This document shows positions 1 through 14,700 of a stretch of DNA of 64,000 bases, in pieces. The notes beneath the pieces are model-generated. The model did no database searches, was not told the DNA's origin, and saw only the letters and a program-made list of their open reading frames with translations. Numbering within the stretch: the stretch's first letter is position 1; every line of letters begins with the position of its first letter. Made by a program: the position numbers and the translations under genes. This DNA comes from Plecoglossus altivelis (taxonomy: Eukaryota > Chordata > Actinopteri > Osmeriformes > Plecoglossidae): the NCBI GenBank assembly GCA_036571765.1, contig BROE01000001.1, positions 1,302,001 through 1,366,000 of the forward strand. The letters run 5' to 3'.

Positions 1-440
1 ACCTAAAGGCTGTTGTCCTAACTCTCTAACAAGTGAGGGAGCTGCCCACTCCCTGCCAGCAAGTGAGGGAGCAGTTTTTTGAAAGAGTCTTTGTCCAGAT
101 ACCTGTCTAAAGTTACAGCCTTCTCCCAAGAATGTTATCATGGCCTAGCTGCCAACAGATATATGGAGGAATGGAAAAAAAGAGCTTTTAATATCCCAGG
201 AATGCTTCAGGTTGGCTGTGGCTGGAGATGGAAGGCTGTGTTCGCTGCCTTGAAAGCACAGCACCTCCCCAGGTCCTTTGATGTTGAGTTGGGAGGATTG
301 CAGCTTTTTCTTGCTGTCGTGTCTCACTCATGGAAGGGAAGGAATTCTGTAATCAGGATCTATTCACTGTGCCCTCTGGTGCTCTCGCTTCTTTGCCCCG
401 TCCTTGTTCTCTTTCAATATGTCTCTCTTTTACTCCCATG

Positions 441-487
<47 letters not shown>

Positions 488-683
488 GCTCTCTCGCTCT
501 CTCTGTCTCTCTCTTCGTCGGTCGTGCAGCTCATGTGGCAACACGTTTGTTGTTGTCCCCTTTTTTTGCCTTATCGCCATTGTTGCTGAACTCTGGCGTT
601 TGTGACTCGTATACTTCGAGTTAGGAGAGAGGGGGAGGCCTCCTGATCTTACGAAATCTCTGCCTTCTCCTTCTGTCCCCTAG
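1..683 (+). other. lama3 intron sequence with CT microsatellite
   Basis: No coding exon is recognisable before the acceptor at 682-683. Long open frames over 330-620 are produced by a (CT)n tract at about 441-520 and are not genes. Confidence 0.7.
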
Positions 684-1513
684 AATGTGGCTGTGATTTC
701 AAAGGGACCCTGAGTGGCGTAGGACAGTGTCAGCAGGTTGGTGTCTTTTTCATGCCATGCTCACTCACCACATTCCAAAACAACTCTGCACACCCTTCAC
801 TGCCAAGCAGCGAGGTGTACCCAAGTGTATTTCCTATTGAATTTCTGCTCAGCTAATATTACTCTTTAACTACTGTAAGTCATTTGTATTGGAGTGACGC
901 CGTTGTCACACACATTTATAATGTTCTTTCCTGACATGTTTATCTCCGACCGGCAGCGTCTTACGGTATGATGCTAACATTTACAGTATGTTCTTTTCCA
1001 GAAAAATGGCCAGTGTGCCTGCAAATCCAACACTTGCAGTCACGTCTGTGACTCCTGCAAGGAGGGCTACTTCCTGCTTCAAAAAAAGAACTATTTTGGC
1101 TGTCAAGGTGGGTCATCTGAGTCAATATACATGACATATTGTATCATAAGGAATATTAAAATGACTTTCTTCACTTGTATATGTGAATGTACTATCTGGC
1201 CATACTGGACTTTGAGATCTGTAATATGTGTTCAAGGTGTGTCCTCAAACAGAAGCTATGTCGCTTGATCAAACATTATTAATGAGGGAAACTTCAATGA
1301 TTAACATGTCAGGATACCTGCCTCCAGGTGAAGGCTGACCTCACTGAGCACCACAGCATTTGCCTGCTTATCCTTCTATCTTGCTTATATCTGATATCTC
1401 CTGTCACCGATAGGTTGCCAGTGTGACGTCGGTGGGGCCGTTGGACTGGCGTGTGATGATACGACCGGACAGTGTCAGTGCCGGACAAATGTGGTTGGAC
1501 GCACTTGCACTGA
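684..1513 (+). CDS. lama3: lama3 exons: last LE (laminin EGF) repeats before domain IV
   Basis: Exons 684-736, 1002-1107 and 1414-1513. They encode Cys-rich laminin EGF modules: CGCDFKGT, then CKSNTCSHVCDSCKEGYF, then CQCDVGGAVG ending with CQCRTNVVGRTCT. The first exon begins in phase 1, so the coding sequence continues from upstream of the window. The last exon ends in phase 2 (GA|) and joins the domain IV exon at 1728. Confidence 0.9.
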
Positions 1514-4500
1514 GTAAGCTGTAAATGCTTTTATGCTAGGACACATAGCTCAGTTTTTTTTTACATGTTCTTGAGTCAAGGCATGGTCACCCATGCTAAA
1601 AAAGGCATTGGAATACTTAATGGAAATATGAAAAAAAGTCAATTGTACCAGGCTGTCAATTATTAATTTGTGAGCTGTATTGCGTATTCTCTCTCCTAAC
1701 AATGCCCCCTCACTTCCTAAAAACCAGACCAGCACCAAACCACTACTTTCCCAGCTTGCACCAGCTGAAGTACGAGGTGGAGAATGGTATCACACCAAAC
1801 GCCAGGCTTGTACGCTTCGGCTACGATGCCCGCACCTTCCCAGGGTTCAGTTGGAGAGGTTACGCCATCATGTCTCCTGCACAGGTTAGTCAGGAGGTAG
1901 CTTGTTACCTGAAAATAGGACAGGGAAAAGCGAGGAGAAGGTTTTATAAGTGAAGGACACAAGCGAAGAACACAATGGTGGCCGTTTTGGCAAGGTTGTA
2001 AATAACTGAATGAAGAATCGAGAACATCATTCACAGTCATGTACGTCGCTTAAACTCTGCCTTCCTGTATTTCTTCTCAGTGATTCAGTATTCTCTTTTC
2101 TCCGCTGCTCTAATTCTGTGCTTTTGTGTGTAAAATAGCTTCTGTCTAAATACATCTGCGTTTGATCTGTTTTCACCCAGTGGTGTGTGCAGTAGGTGTC
2201 TTCTTCATGGTAGCTCTTTCCTCCTGTGGCCTGCGGTTTTCCTAGCTGTGTGTAGGTTGGTAGGTGTCTAACACTGTCTCTCCTCAGCCAGAGGTGATCA
2301 TATCACTTGCCGTGGCCTTCCCTGGCCCCTTCCACATACTAGTGCGCTACGCCACCCCCCGCCGACAGAGGGCGAGGCGGGTGAGAGCCAGGATGTTGGT
2401 GGTGGACGAGGCTGGCTTTCACTCTTGCTGTGACTGTAAGTGAAGGGCCCTTCCTTCTTTCCTTCCTTCCATCCTTCTCTCTCATCGTCCTTCCTTCCTT
2501 CCTCTCCTTGACCTCTTCACCCGCTCTCCCCGGTGCATCCCTGTGTCCCGCTCTAACCCCACTCCGCCCCCCCGCACGGCCCGCTCGTCTGTGTTAACGC
2601 TCGTGCCTTCCTCCCATCACCCCCACGATCCTGCATCCTTGCTAGTCAACCTTGTCCCCTCCCCCCACCCCCCTCTCCCCCTGTCTCTGCAGAGTGACAT
2701 CAGGTTAACAGTGCATGTGGATGAGGCTGGCCACTCATCCTACCGCATCCTCCTACGGTACGCTAACCCTGGGGCCGCAGACGTGACCGGTAGCGTAGCG
2801 GCTACCACCGTCAGGGGGGGCCCAGGTAAGCCCATCCTTTCTAACCTCCCCCTCCTTACACACACACACACATACACATGCAACCACCCAGTTTGTCCAC
2901 TCCACATTCACGGCAATATTCATGGAATGAAAGCATTGCATCCGTTTGACTCACCATCACTCACTGCATGCTTGTGCCCTACCCTCCTCTCCCACAATGA
3001 CAACACATATCGAGATTCAATCCTATGCTCAGTAGACGGTAGTCTGTGCATAGGCCCTGCGGGGTATCAGCTGTGGCGCTGTGTTTAGCACGTGGCTAAT
3101 TGCTCCTCTGCAGGGTCTGGCCAGAGTAAGGAGGTGGTGTTTCCTCCCAGCACCTTCCCGTCCTTCGTGTCTGTCCCCGGGGATGGTTTTGCAGAGCCCT
3201 TTCCTCTCACCCCCGGAAGATGGGTCATCCGCCTCCGAGCAGAAGGGATCCTGCTGGTGAGGACCCTGTGTGACGGGCATCTTCCAAAACACTGCTCAGT
3301 CTGTACCACTGCCTTCTCTCTCCTAACTCTTTGGCTCCCACCCCCAGGACTATTTGGTGCTTCTGCCCAGCAACTTCTACGAAGCTCCTCTCCTCCAGGA
3401 GAAAATCACCCAGCCCTGCACGTACACATCCACCTCCGCCACAAAGTAATCCCTTGCAGTTCTTCTCCAGAAACCTTAAACTGCTGTCTGTTTACATGTT
3501 AAGTATGACTGGCTGCTGTCTGGGATATGTTCTTGTTAGCTGCTGACCCTGACATTGTTGTGTCTTTGCGCGCGTGTGTGTGTGGCCCTCACTCCCAGCT
3601 GCCTGCTCTATAAGCACGTGTCGATGGACAGGTTCAGTTCAGTGCTGGGCTCGCACGGCCTGCTCTCCACCCGCAGCGGTAGCAGGAGGAGGAGGCAAGC
3701 CCGCGTGCGGCGCCCCACACCAGACCACCCTGACATGGCGTCCATCACAGGGAGACAGGTGGGCACGGCTCCCGGGGGCCTGGAATGGCCTCGCACACAC
3801 ACACACACACACACACATGCGCACACATGCACACGTAGATAGACACACACACACAAACTAACGCTTATGGTAAACATCCAAACACACACGCACATTTGTT
3901 GCATTCAGAAATACATAGCTCCAGAATGAATCTCATAGAGATATTTGATTTATAGCTCTCTTACAGAAAGTCTTATAGCTAAAATAGTGAGGGGACACTG
4001 GAGCTGACCCTGGCACACCCGCAGCATCGATAAGTGATGCGTCATATTGTGTGTGTGTTGTGTAGACCCAGCTGCAGCTGAGCCTGCGCGTGACCCAGCC
4101 AGGGCCCTATGTCCTGGTCCTGGAGTATGCCAGCGAGGTGGACACCGTCCAGAACGTCAACCTTCTCATCACCAGTCAGTCAGAAGGCCAGATCCAGGCC
4201 CGGGCCAATATCTATAGCTGTGCATATAGGTAAGTGTGTGTAGTTGTGTGTCGTGTGTGTGTCTGCGTGTGTGTATTAAAGTGTGCGTTGACCTCGGCAG
4301 CTTCCTGTGTCGGAGCGTGTCCGTGGATGGAATCAATCGCGTGGCAGTTTTCCATCTTACCCACAAGGCAGAGCTTCTTCTCCAGGTGTCCACGGCCTCT
4401 TTCCTACTGGTAAGAGTGAGCCTCTCTGGCATGGAACATGTGGGTTGAAAGAGATTTCCTCAATTTCCTGTCAATTGTTTGCTTCGATCTTTGTCGCTAG

Positions 4501-7500
4501 TACAAAGTGTACGCGGTACCTGCGGAGGAGTTCTCCATGGAGTACGTGGAGCCCAAAGTGCTGTGTGTCGCTGTTCATGGGCACTTCACCGACGACAGGT
4601 ACGGTAGAGCTCTGCGCTAACACCAGTTTATGACAGGATAGCGTGTAGAGACCTCAACGTTTTTAAAATAAATAACCCAGTACTTTGGAGAAAGTGTTGC
4701 TTACTTAATCAGTAGGCTGCTAGTCACACACCCACACAGACGCATAAACTCACAGCTGGTTTCCAGGTGTGACTACACAGATTCTCTCTCTCTCTCTCTA
4801 CTTAAACAGATATTTTTGACTCCCAGCAGACACTCTGAGATATATCGCCATGTTTACTGCTCATATTTATCTGTCAACATCAGACCTATTATGTCCTTTT
4901 CAAGCAGAATGTTGCATTTCCAAAGACGTCCCGCCACACAATATACCGTTCCTGCCATTGTGTCAAGCGATCAGCGAGTTAATATCTGAAGTATAAAACA
5001 AACGGAATTAAAGTTGAAAAACAAACACCATAGGGTTTCTTAGAAAAGACAGTTTGTTTACGTGAAGCTGTAGTTCCTTTCACGCTGCTCCACCGTTTCA
5101 ACATAGAACAAAGATGGAGGGAAAATCATTAGACGAGAACCCAACTGCGAGCCTGAAAAAACAAATCGCTTTTTGTTGTGATAGAAGGGTTGATAAGAAC
5201 TTGAAAAAGAGTGCAATGGCCTAACAAGGAAGTATGTGATATTTGGAAATAGTGGCTGGTGTGTACCGTTCTAATGGAGTAGAAAGAGACAGAGGAAAGG
5301 GGGGGATTGCTGTAGAGAATGAGAGAAAGGAGGAAGAAATGGTGGGGCGACAGTGTGGGGAATGAGGGGCTTGCCAGAGAAGGTCAGCGATGTTGCTCCC
5401 CTCATGCAAAGATTTCATAAGATGTGTGAGTGTACGCATGTGTAAGTGTGTGTGACGTGTGGCTTGTTAAAAAAGAAACATACTGATGAGAGAGAACGCG
5501 ATAGCCAGGGGATGTCTACTACATTTTAAAGAGGATTATTTCAGATTATCGTAGGTCCGCAGGTTGTGACCCTGACCCGGTCACTGACCCGGCTCCTGAA
5601 CAAATCACATTTTTCTTGGTCTGCGTTTGGCAAGCACTTCCAACTCTTTGTCCTTCTGTTGACTCCACCCCCCTTCCCATCGCCCCTCCCCCTCTCAACC
5701 CCTCTAGTCAGTATTGTGTCCCCAGTCGCTACCCCAGGCCCGGCTCGGCTCTGGTTCTAGACGCCGCACGCGACGGCCGCCTCTCCCCTCCGCGTAGTGA
5801 TGTTTCCCGCCAGGCCCAGGACAACGAGGACTGGAGGCGGAGGCGACAGTCCGAGGGCCAGTTCTCCCTCCCTTTACCTCAGAGCGAAGGGCTTCTTCTG
5901 AAATCCCCCCAGGTATACACTCACATGATTGGATCTCCCTCTCCCTCAATGTCTCTCACTCTCCATGTCTCTTGTCCTGACTTTTACTGTCGCCCTTTCT
6001 CTGATGACTGCAGACAGAGGTCAGTTTTAGCACCAGGGTGCCTTATCCGAGAAGATATGTAGTCGTGGTCCACTTCCGCCAGCCGGAACACACCACCTTC
6101 CCCGTGGAGGTAGTAGTGGACGCAGGCCTCAGATGGATGGGTAAGTGGACGCCAGGGCCTGCGGTGAAGCCTGAGGAAACTGAGGCTTCCTTACCTTGAA
6201 GCACGCAATCATGACCACCGTGTCCTTTTAGAGTATTGACCATTAAGAGGATCGAGAAATGTGAGGGATTCTTTTGGCTTCCTGGCTGGAACGTGGTTCC
6301 CTGGCAGATTAAGCCCCTCCTCCTCCCCCGCCCCGCCTCTCCCGCCCACATGACAAAATGATCAAAGGGCTCGGACACACTTCCCTGATGGGCCTGATGG
6401 GAAAGGATTACCATGGAGCACACTGATACATCCCTCTTCTTCTTTCCTCTCCACCTCCCCCTCTCCTCTTTCTCTTCTCTCCCCCCACCCTGCCCTTGTC
6501 CTCTCCTGCGCGGTCTCTTCTCACACCCTCCCTCTCCTCCCTTCCCTCCTCCATCACCCTTGTCATCCTCCTCGTCTCTTTCTCCTCCTCTGTCTCTCCC
6601 CTCTGTCTTTCTGTCCAGGTTCAGTCAATGCCTCCCTATGTCCTTCGGTGTCAGGCTGCAGGGAGCTGGTCATCGCTGAGAAGCGCATCGCCCTTGATCT
6701 TCCCCAAGAGCCACTGTCCATCTCTCTTAGAGTTCCACCTGGTAAAACCCTCACTCTGGTAAGATGTTTGTACCAGTCAGCTACCAATGTCTTGTGGTCA
6801 CCTCTTAACACAGATCAAGTTGTTGGGATGTTTGGTCTGATCGATTTCCCAAAATCATGGAGTTATAATTAGTAATACATTTGTTACAGTTATATCTCAA
6901 ACAAGGGATCGAAAGTATGTTTCCTCTCATCTTAGAAGCTTATTTTGTGTTTCTGAGTTTTGTTTATGAGCCCAGCCTTCAGTCTTGGTATGCTGTATTA
7001 AACCTAACTCTTCACAACAAACAAGTTGCCAGATTAACCCCCCCACCCACCCCTCCTCTGTTATACCATCTCCCAAACAACAACAATGGGGGTTCTGTAT
7101 TATACCTGGCAGCCCCCCCACCTAGACCTATTAGAGGCAAGCTGTTAAACCCACAAAGGTAGGGTAAGGCCAGAGTTTAGCGTGTTCTGACTTTGGGGCT
7201 GTTTGTTTTACCCCCCTGCACGCTGCAGTCAGGACCAACAACCACTCAACACTCAAAGCACCTTCTATTAGTGTTTAATCATTTTCCCCATATTGTTAAA
7301 CACTGATCCCTTCAGTCTGTTTTTAGATGACATTTAGGTGGGATTAAATGTTCTTTTCCTTAAATTAGCATCAACACTGAAGGGATAGTGTGTGAGATAG
7401 TTGATGTTTGGTTTTTATGAGATTGACCTTGATGATTTGTTCCGCCTCAGGATTATATCTTGCTGGTTCCTGATGATAGTTACACCCCTGATCTCCTGAA

Positions 7501-10500
7501 AGAGAAGCCGCTGGATAAATCTTCTGATTTCAGCCGACTGTGTGGAGCAGAGGGGTTCTCCATAGAGTACGTGAATATTCTCTGCTGGTGGTCCTGGAAA
7601 TCAGCACTCAGTCCTTTTGGCTTGAATGAGGATTTCAGTTGCTTCTTTTTAATAATTAGAGAAAATTTGTACAATGGAGTGCGCTGGATTACTTGGGTTC
7701 TGTTCAAAAGAAATCTTCTCAACTCATCAACATATCACCGTTGATGATGGACCAGTTTCTCTAAATGCCATTGGAGGTTTTGTAAATGGCGCCCTCTAGC
7801 TGTAGTGCTAGAATGCTACAGCTTGTCCATTTCCCAACTCTCCAGCCCCAGGACATCGTCTCAGTTCTGCCAGGACTCGGCCCGCTCTCTAGTGGCAGCC
7901 TTTAACGACGGAGCACTGCCGTGTAGCTGTGACCAGGCTGGGGCTACTGGACCTGCCTGTGATCCGCTGGGAGGACAGTGTCCCTGCCGCCCGCATGTGA
8001 TTGGCCGCCAATGTACCAAATGTGCCACAGGGTACTACGGCTTCCCGTACTGCAGACGTGAGTTTGCCTATTACCCTGTCTTCTGTCCATTTGATCAATA
8101 CGACCAAAAAATACGTTGGCTCATTGTTTGTTACAGACAGGTGGACAGATGTCTGACAGACAGTCGTCAGATAGTCAGTCAGATGACAGACAGACTGACT
8201 GACTGACTGACTGACTGACAGACAGACAGACTGATGCGATTAGACTTGTTTGATCCCATGCTTGTCCCCCCAGAGTGTGAGTGCGGGGTGCGTCTGTGTG
8301 ACGAGGTGACGGGCCAGTGCATCTGCCCGCCCCAGACGGTGCGGCCGGCGTGCGATGTGTGCGCCAGTCAGACGTTTAGCTACCACCCCCTGCTGGGCTG
8401 CGAGCAGTGCGACTGCTCGCCTAGCGGCTTGCAGACTGGCGCTGGCCCCGACTGTGACCGCGACACCGGGCAGTGCACGTGAGTCACCCAGCAGAGTTCT
8501 TCAGAGTGTTATTGAAGGATGGATCATATTGTGACGAAATATCAATTAAATCCTGCTGTTTTAGATAAAAGGTGTGTGTGTGTGCGCATGTGTGTAGTTG
8601 CAAGCCCAGGATTGGCGGGCGCCAGTGTGACCAATGTGCAGCCGGTTACTACGGCTTCCCTGATTGCGTGCCGTGTGACTGTGCCCAGGGTGGCGTGACC
8701 CCTGAGGTTTGTCACTCCGACACGGGCCAGTGTCTCTGCAAGGTGACCCACTCTACGCCCACATCACAGATCCTAGCACCCACATTGTTTCAATGACACC
8801 TATTTTGTTTTGACCCATTCATGTTTTTATTTTAATGTATTACATTGTTGTTGTTTTTTTGCATTTAACATTATTATTTATTGATTGACTCTTTCACCCA
8901 TCTTAGTTTTCGACTTTGTGTATCTTTGCGTATGATCTTGTATGTTATTCAGCCTGACAGGGCATTGTCTTGTTCTGCAGAGAAACGTGCAGGGCGACCG
9001 CTGCAGTGCCTGTCGTGACGGTTCCTTCCACTTCCAGCCCTCACACCCCAGTGGCTGCATTATCTGCTTCTGCTTTGGAGCCACTGACCAGTGTCAGAGC
9101 TCCAGCAAACGCCGCGGCAAGGTGTGTGTGTGCGACTGGGGGGCTCAAAAGGGCATGCAGGAAGTTGCACGTAGGACCCCTGCTCAGGCAGATTAAGTAA
9201 CTTTATCTGGCCAAGCCATCAGCAGTCGTGGCAGAAACCCAAAATTCCAGACCCTCAGCCTAGTCACACCTGCGGAACACAAACCAGCTATGTTCCAGGG
9301 AGAGCCCAGCATTGTACATACATCTCACTATCCTTCTAAAACTCCCCTTCCTGTTCCCTTCCCCCAGTTTTTGGATATGCGGGGCTGGAGGCTGGAGAGG
9401 GGAGACCAGGAGGAAGTGTCCTCTGTCCTCAACCCCAGCAGCAACACCCTGGTGGCTGACATCCAGGAGCTACCTGCTGCTGTTCAGGTGCTCCACTGGG
9501 TGGCGCCGACCTCCTACCTGGGAGACAGGGTGAGTGACGGGGAAGGAGGACCAGTCAGCCTGATTTCACACACAAATAGGTGGAAAGTGATGGAAATGCT
9601 TCTTTCTTCTTGAGGAGCAGAAGATTCAAAGGGGTCTGGACATAAGGTCATGTTTCAGACAGACAATGACAATATAATTGTATGTATATTATTAAACTGT
9701 GCTGCGGACACTGCAAGTGTCTCCCAGTCAAGGTCTATTTGGAAAAATAATGTTGTCAAATTGTTTCAGGTTTTGCGAAATAAATAAATAAATAATAATA
9801 ATAATTTGTTGGAGTTATTTTACGGGTTTACATGAACTCTGTGTCCATGTCTCTGTCAGGTGTCATCCTACGGAGGCTACCTCACCTATCAGGCCAAGTC
9901 CTTTGGTATTCCTAGTGAGGGGATGACTCTGTTGGACAGGAGGCCGGACATCCTGCTGAGTGTACGTATACAGCACAGCCTAATACACTCGCTCACTCAC
10001 TCACTCACTCACTCACTCACTCACACACACACACACACACACAAACACACACTCGCTCACTCACGCACTCACTCACCTGCAACATCTTTTTGGTTCATTC
10101 ATGTCTTTTTAAGTCATTTCCTTCCTGCTGTGTCTAATCCCCTACTGTGTGCGCCTGGTTGTCCCCAGGGCCAGGAGATAACCTTGGTCCACCAGAACCC
10201 CCAGCCCCCCAGCCCAGACAGACTGTACCAGGGACGGGTCCAACTAGTGGAGGTATCTGCTCATAGACTGGACCTCCCCTGGGAGTGGCTCCTAGACAGT
10301 TAAATTCCAGATTACAGCCAAGTCATTTTATGTCAACGTGATGTGCAGCATCTGTTTATGATTCGAGCGTCTCTCTCTCCAGGGGAACTGGCGTCACGCT
10401 GGCAGCAATAGGCCCACCTCCAGAGAGGAGCTGATGATGGTGCTGGCCTCTGTGAAGGGTCTGAGGGTGCGGGCCCTGTACTTCACCCAGACCCAGCGCC

Positions 10501-11728
10501 TCAGCCTGGGAGAGGTGGGCCTGGAGGAGGCCTCCAGAACAGGGGCAGGGGGCCCAGCCAGCACCGTTGAGGAGTGCGCCTGCCCCCCACAATACACTGG
10601 AGACTCTTGCCAGGTGAGACAGAGATAGGACGGGGCTTGCTTCACAGACCGAACAGGGTGTGGCATGGAAAAAAGAGTTAAGGATGAACGGAGGGAGCGA
10701 GGGATGAGGAGGGGCAGCTGAGGTGTGAGAGCAAGAGGAAGACGTGAGCGAGGTCTACTCCCCCACTTGTTATTGAGCTGGGCTGGGTGGGATGTCACAA
10801 CACGCCTGAACAAAGAGCCACACCCGTGCTGAGTGAGGTCACGGGTGAGAGGAATGTACACGGAGCAGCGTTCGCCCGCCCGTGCGTGCAGCCTCCCCCC
10901 CAGGCCAGGATGCGATGTACAATCTTACAGACATAATTTTAGCAATCAAAGACCTCCAGCCATGGTTACACAGACGTTTGAAAACGGCCCCACCAGCAGT
11001 GGTTTGGAGTTTTCTCTCCTGCCTGGGTGGGTCTCCCGCACCAATTATGGAATTTCTTCGAAACATGTGGGGTTTTAGTAGGAGATTCTGATATGCGCTT
11101 CTTAGAAGTACCCAGAGAAACCCTGTATATTAGAAGTGGCTTATTAATCTAGGAGATGGAGTCCTACCAGGGATGTGTGGTGTTTGTTCTGACTAACATT
11201 GACTTAATCAAGTGGATGACGCAACTATGGGGTGAAAAGGTTCCACACTCAGACCAGACAGTGAGCCACTCACCAAACCAACTTCTAATGTACATGACAG
11301 ATTTTACAATTCATTACTTTTATCAGATGCTTTTATCCAAAGGTACGTTGAAATTGAGCCCATAGAAAATACAGGATCAGAAATGTCTTATTTCGGTGGT
11401 CAGATTCAAGAAGCTTTCTGTATTTCAGTGAATTCGTTATTCCGATGTTTTTGGGCCTCATTTAGATCTGAGTCCATCCATTATACACCTCACAAGCTGT
11501 GGCTTGAGTCTCCTACCTTTTTAATTCAAGGTTATATTTATTGATGTGGTTGTTTTTGGATGTGCTGTTAGTATTCAGTCCATAATGTTGTGTATGCGTG
11601 TGTGTGTCAGACACCACTAGTTGGGTGTGTTCAGAGGAAATGCATAATATGTGCCCTGAGGCGCTAAGAACCAGAGAGGTGCCTTGACGCATATCCAGGC
11701 GTGGTGCTGTATCTAGCAACCCCTAACA

Positions 11729-11785
<57 letters not shown>

Positions 11786-14700
11786 TACACACAGGAGTGG
11801 CTGCTGAAGCAACGGTCCCGAGGACAGATGTGTGTTTGCGGTTTGGTTCGGTTGTGATTCAGGTGTCTGGAAACGTCTTACCCCCACACAATCACACCAC
11901 CATACTCAACAAGTCACCTACACACCTGTGCACACACAACACTGAAAAACAGTGGCAATCCATTGACAAAATACAGCACTGACTGTGCCGCACCCTTGAC
12001 AGAACCCTTTTGTTAATGAATACGCATCTGCTGCCTCTTACTTTCCTTTATGACTTTCTGTCATTGTTAGCGATAGCAGTGTGTCGTCGCTGTGTGGGCG
12101 TGTGGGTTCCGCGCCGGTGTGGACTGTGCCCGTGTGGTGTGTGTTTGTCCTAAAATTGTTCGGCAGAGCTGAATCAGATAGGTGAGGTGTGCTTGGGCGT
12201 GGCTTCCGTGTGTGTGTGTGTTTAAGAGGCAGCAGCTGAGGAGAAAGGAGAGTTATTTCAGCAGTCCTGAGCCATAGGAATGTTAGACATGCATGTGGAT
12301 AGACACAGGGGTACAGGTAGGATACTACAGGCCTTGGGGTGGGTCGTTCTGCTCGGACTATGCAGTGCAGGGAACAGGCCCTTCCACGATTGGGAGAGAT
12401 CGCGCCACCGGAGACAGGACCAGCGTGCTCACTTCCCCTCTTTTAACGGACATGGAGGACAGCAGGTCCGGTATCCCTCAATTCACGAGCAGGGAACCCA
12501 GCAGCTTCAGTACCCTTCTGTCCATGACGCAGGACAGACCGTTCAGTACCCATGCGTTACTGATGAAAAGGCTGGATCTCAGATACAGGTAAAAGTACGG
12601 GTTGATTCTCAGTCGGAGGGGCTGGTTGACCGAGCAACGAGGGGATTTCTATTAGGCTGCTGGGTGTGTTTCTGAACATGAACCCTGTTTGTGTCGGCGA
12701 CAAGAACAGCAAGAGTGTATCAATAGTACTCAACTCCTGAGGCCAAGTATATCAACTATGTCATTTGTCGAGCCAGGACACATACCAGTACAAATGCAAG
12801 AGCAATTGATGACTGACACACCTAGGTACACTTAGGAGGTCTTAAGGCTTCGCTTGGTTGATGTCACCTGATAGGTTTAACGTAAAAAATGTGTTAAAAA
12901 CAGCAAGTAACCACACAGTATCGTGTTACTTTACACATGTACTATGCTTGTGTTCGTCTTTAACTGAACCAACTTCTAGAAGATCTGATGTCTTGGTCCT
13001 TTGTGGCTATATTCTTGTGCTTTCTGTATGTTTCAGAAATGTGCCCCTGGGTACTACAGAGAGCGCAGTGGGCCCTATCTGGGGCGCTGTGTGCCTTGTG
13101 ACTGTAACGGCTTGACTAACGAGTGTGAGGAACTGACCGGACGCTGCCTGGTAAGACCTCTGCCTCACACGGGTCAAGTTTGGTATTTGAAAATCCTCTC
13201 AAATATTTGGGTAGGGTCTTCGTTGACATGTCCGCCCACACACACACACGCATGTACAGAGAAATACATGTTCCTTATGGGTAGAGCTTGGCACAGCATT
13301 AAGTCAACTCATACAAGCAGAGATCCCAGAAAACAACCCAGTCTGACTCTTTTTTTTTACTCTTTGGAAAACTGAACACCAATATTTGCAGAAGTCTCTG
13401 TAATAAAAAATGTTACATTGTGTAAATGAATATACCCACCAAACATTATGTATAACGAGCTTTCCAGTTTTAAGGGGGATTTTGCTTGAAAATGTAATTG
13501 AAGGAGCTGTATGTGCCAGAAAGAAAAGATTCTAATCTGACTATATTTGGGTAGTTAGATTAGCTACTCAGTATTAAGGAATGAGGTTATGACCACAGAT
13601 GGAGGGCACACCTACATAGTCATCATGGCCGCCCATCTGTCTCCAGGGTGAGCCGCCGCTTAGTCAGGCTCTACTGTCTGATACAGTACCCTGTGGGCAC
13701 TTCTGTATGTACCTGACACCGCCACATACTGACTAACTACCTCCTAAGGAGGGTCTGCCTCTCTTAGTCACCCTCTCTATTTTTAAGTAGGGAAGCCCTC
13801 GCTCTCATTCACCTCTCTCTCTTTTGCCTTCTTTCCCTCTTTCTTAGTGGTTTTCAGCCATCAATATTAGAAAGAAACCCCATACCTCTAGAAGCTCAAC
13901 AATGTATGCTCTTGCGCAACTTTACTCAAGACTGGACCTGTGTGTGTGTGTGTGTATGACATACCAACAACACATGACTGAGAGTAGTCTTTCATCACCA
14001 TATTTCTCAAAAGCACTGTTTTTGTGTGGAAATGCTTTGGCAAGCTTGGCGACCTTTCCCAACAAGCATAAACCCCCCAACTCCCTGTTAGTTCTGGGGT
14101 TGTTGATGAACGTCAGAAAGAGTTTACAGTTTGTTTGTGTGTTTACCTTGGTTTGTTTGTGTGTGTGTGTGTGTGTGAGCAGCTACTCTGGTAACGTTGG
14201 TAAATAACCCTGCGTTTCCCCCTTCCCCAGAACTGTAAGTACGACTCTGCCGGAGACAGGTGCGAGCGCTGTAAAGACGGTTACTATGGCGACCCCGCCG
14301 AGAGGACGTGCCGTGTGTGTCCGTGCCCGTTTGATGTGCCAGCCAACAGGTCAGGTTCAGCTGGGGAGCCAGCCTGATGCCAAGATGTAGTGTCCAGTGC
14401 ACCACTCACACTAACACATTCTTTCCCGCCCGCTCCTCCTTCTCCAGTTTTGCGCTGGGTTGCAGTGAAGTGTCTGGAGGGTTCCAGTGTGTGTGCCGAC
14501 AAGGGTACACCGGAGAGCGGTGCCAAAGGTGGGTAATTTGATTAATAGCAGTTCAAGTATGAGCCCTTAACTCCAGAACATCAATTTAGAATACCCCCCC
14601 ACCAATGTATTCATGTTGTTGAGGTACATACAAACCCTCAAACCCTCTTTCCCTTGCCCCCCCCCCCCTCCGACTCACAGATGTGCCCCAGGTTACTACG

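Larger units (their letters stand above)
10614..13036 (+). other. lama3 intron hosting the alpha-3A first exon
   Basis: Apart from the 12280-12588 exon and its presumed promoter, I see no coding exon here. A (CA)n tract runs about 11732-11780. Short open frames at 10833-11091 and 11156-11365 have no splice context or recognisable protein. Confidence 0.6.

Noticed and set aside
79..624. 181-residue and overlapping open frames with Leu/Ser repeats
   Set aside because: Produced by the (CT)n tract at 441-520; no splice or protein-family support.
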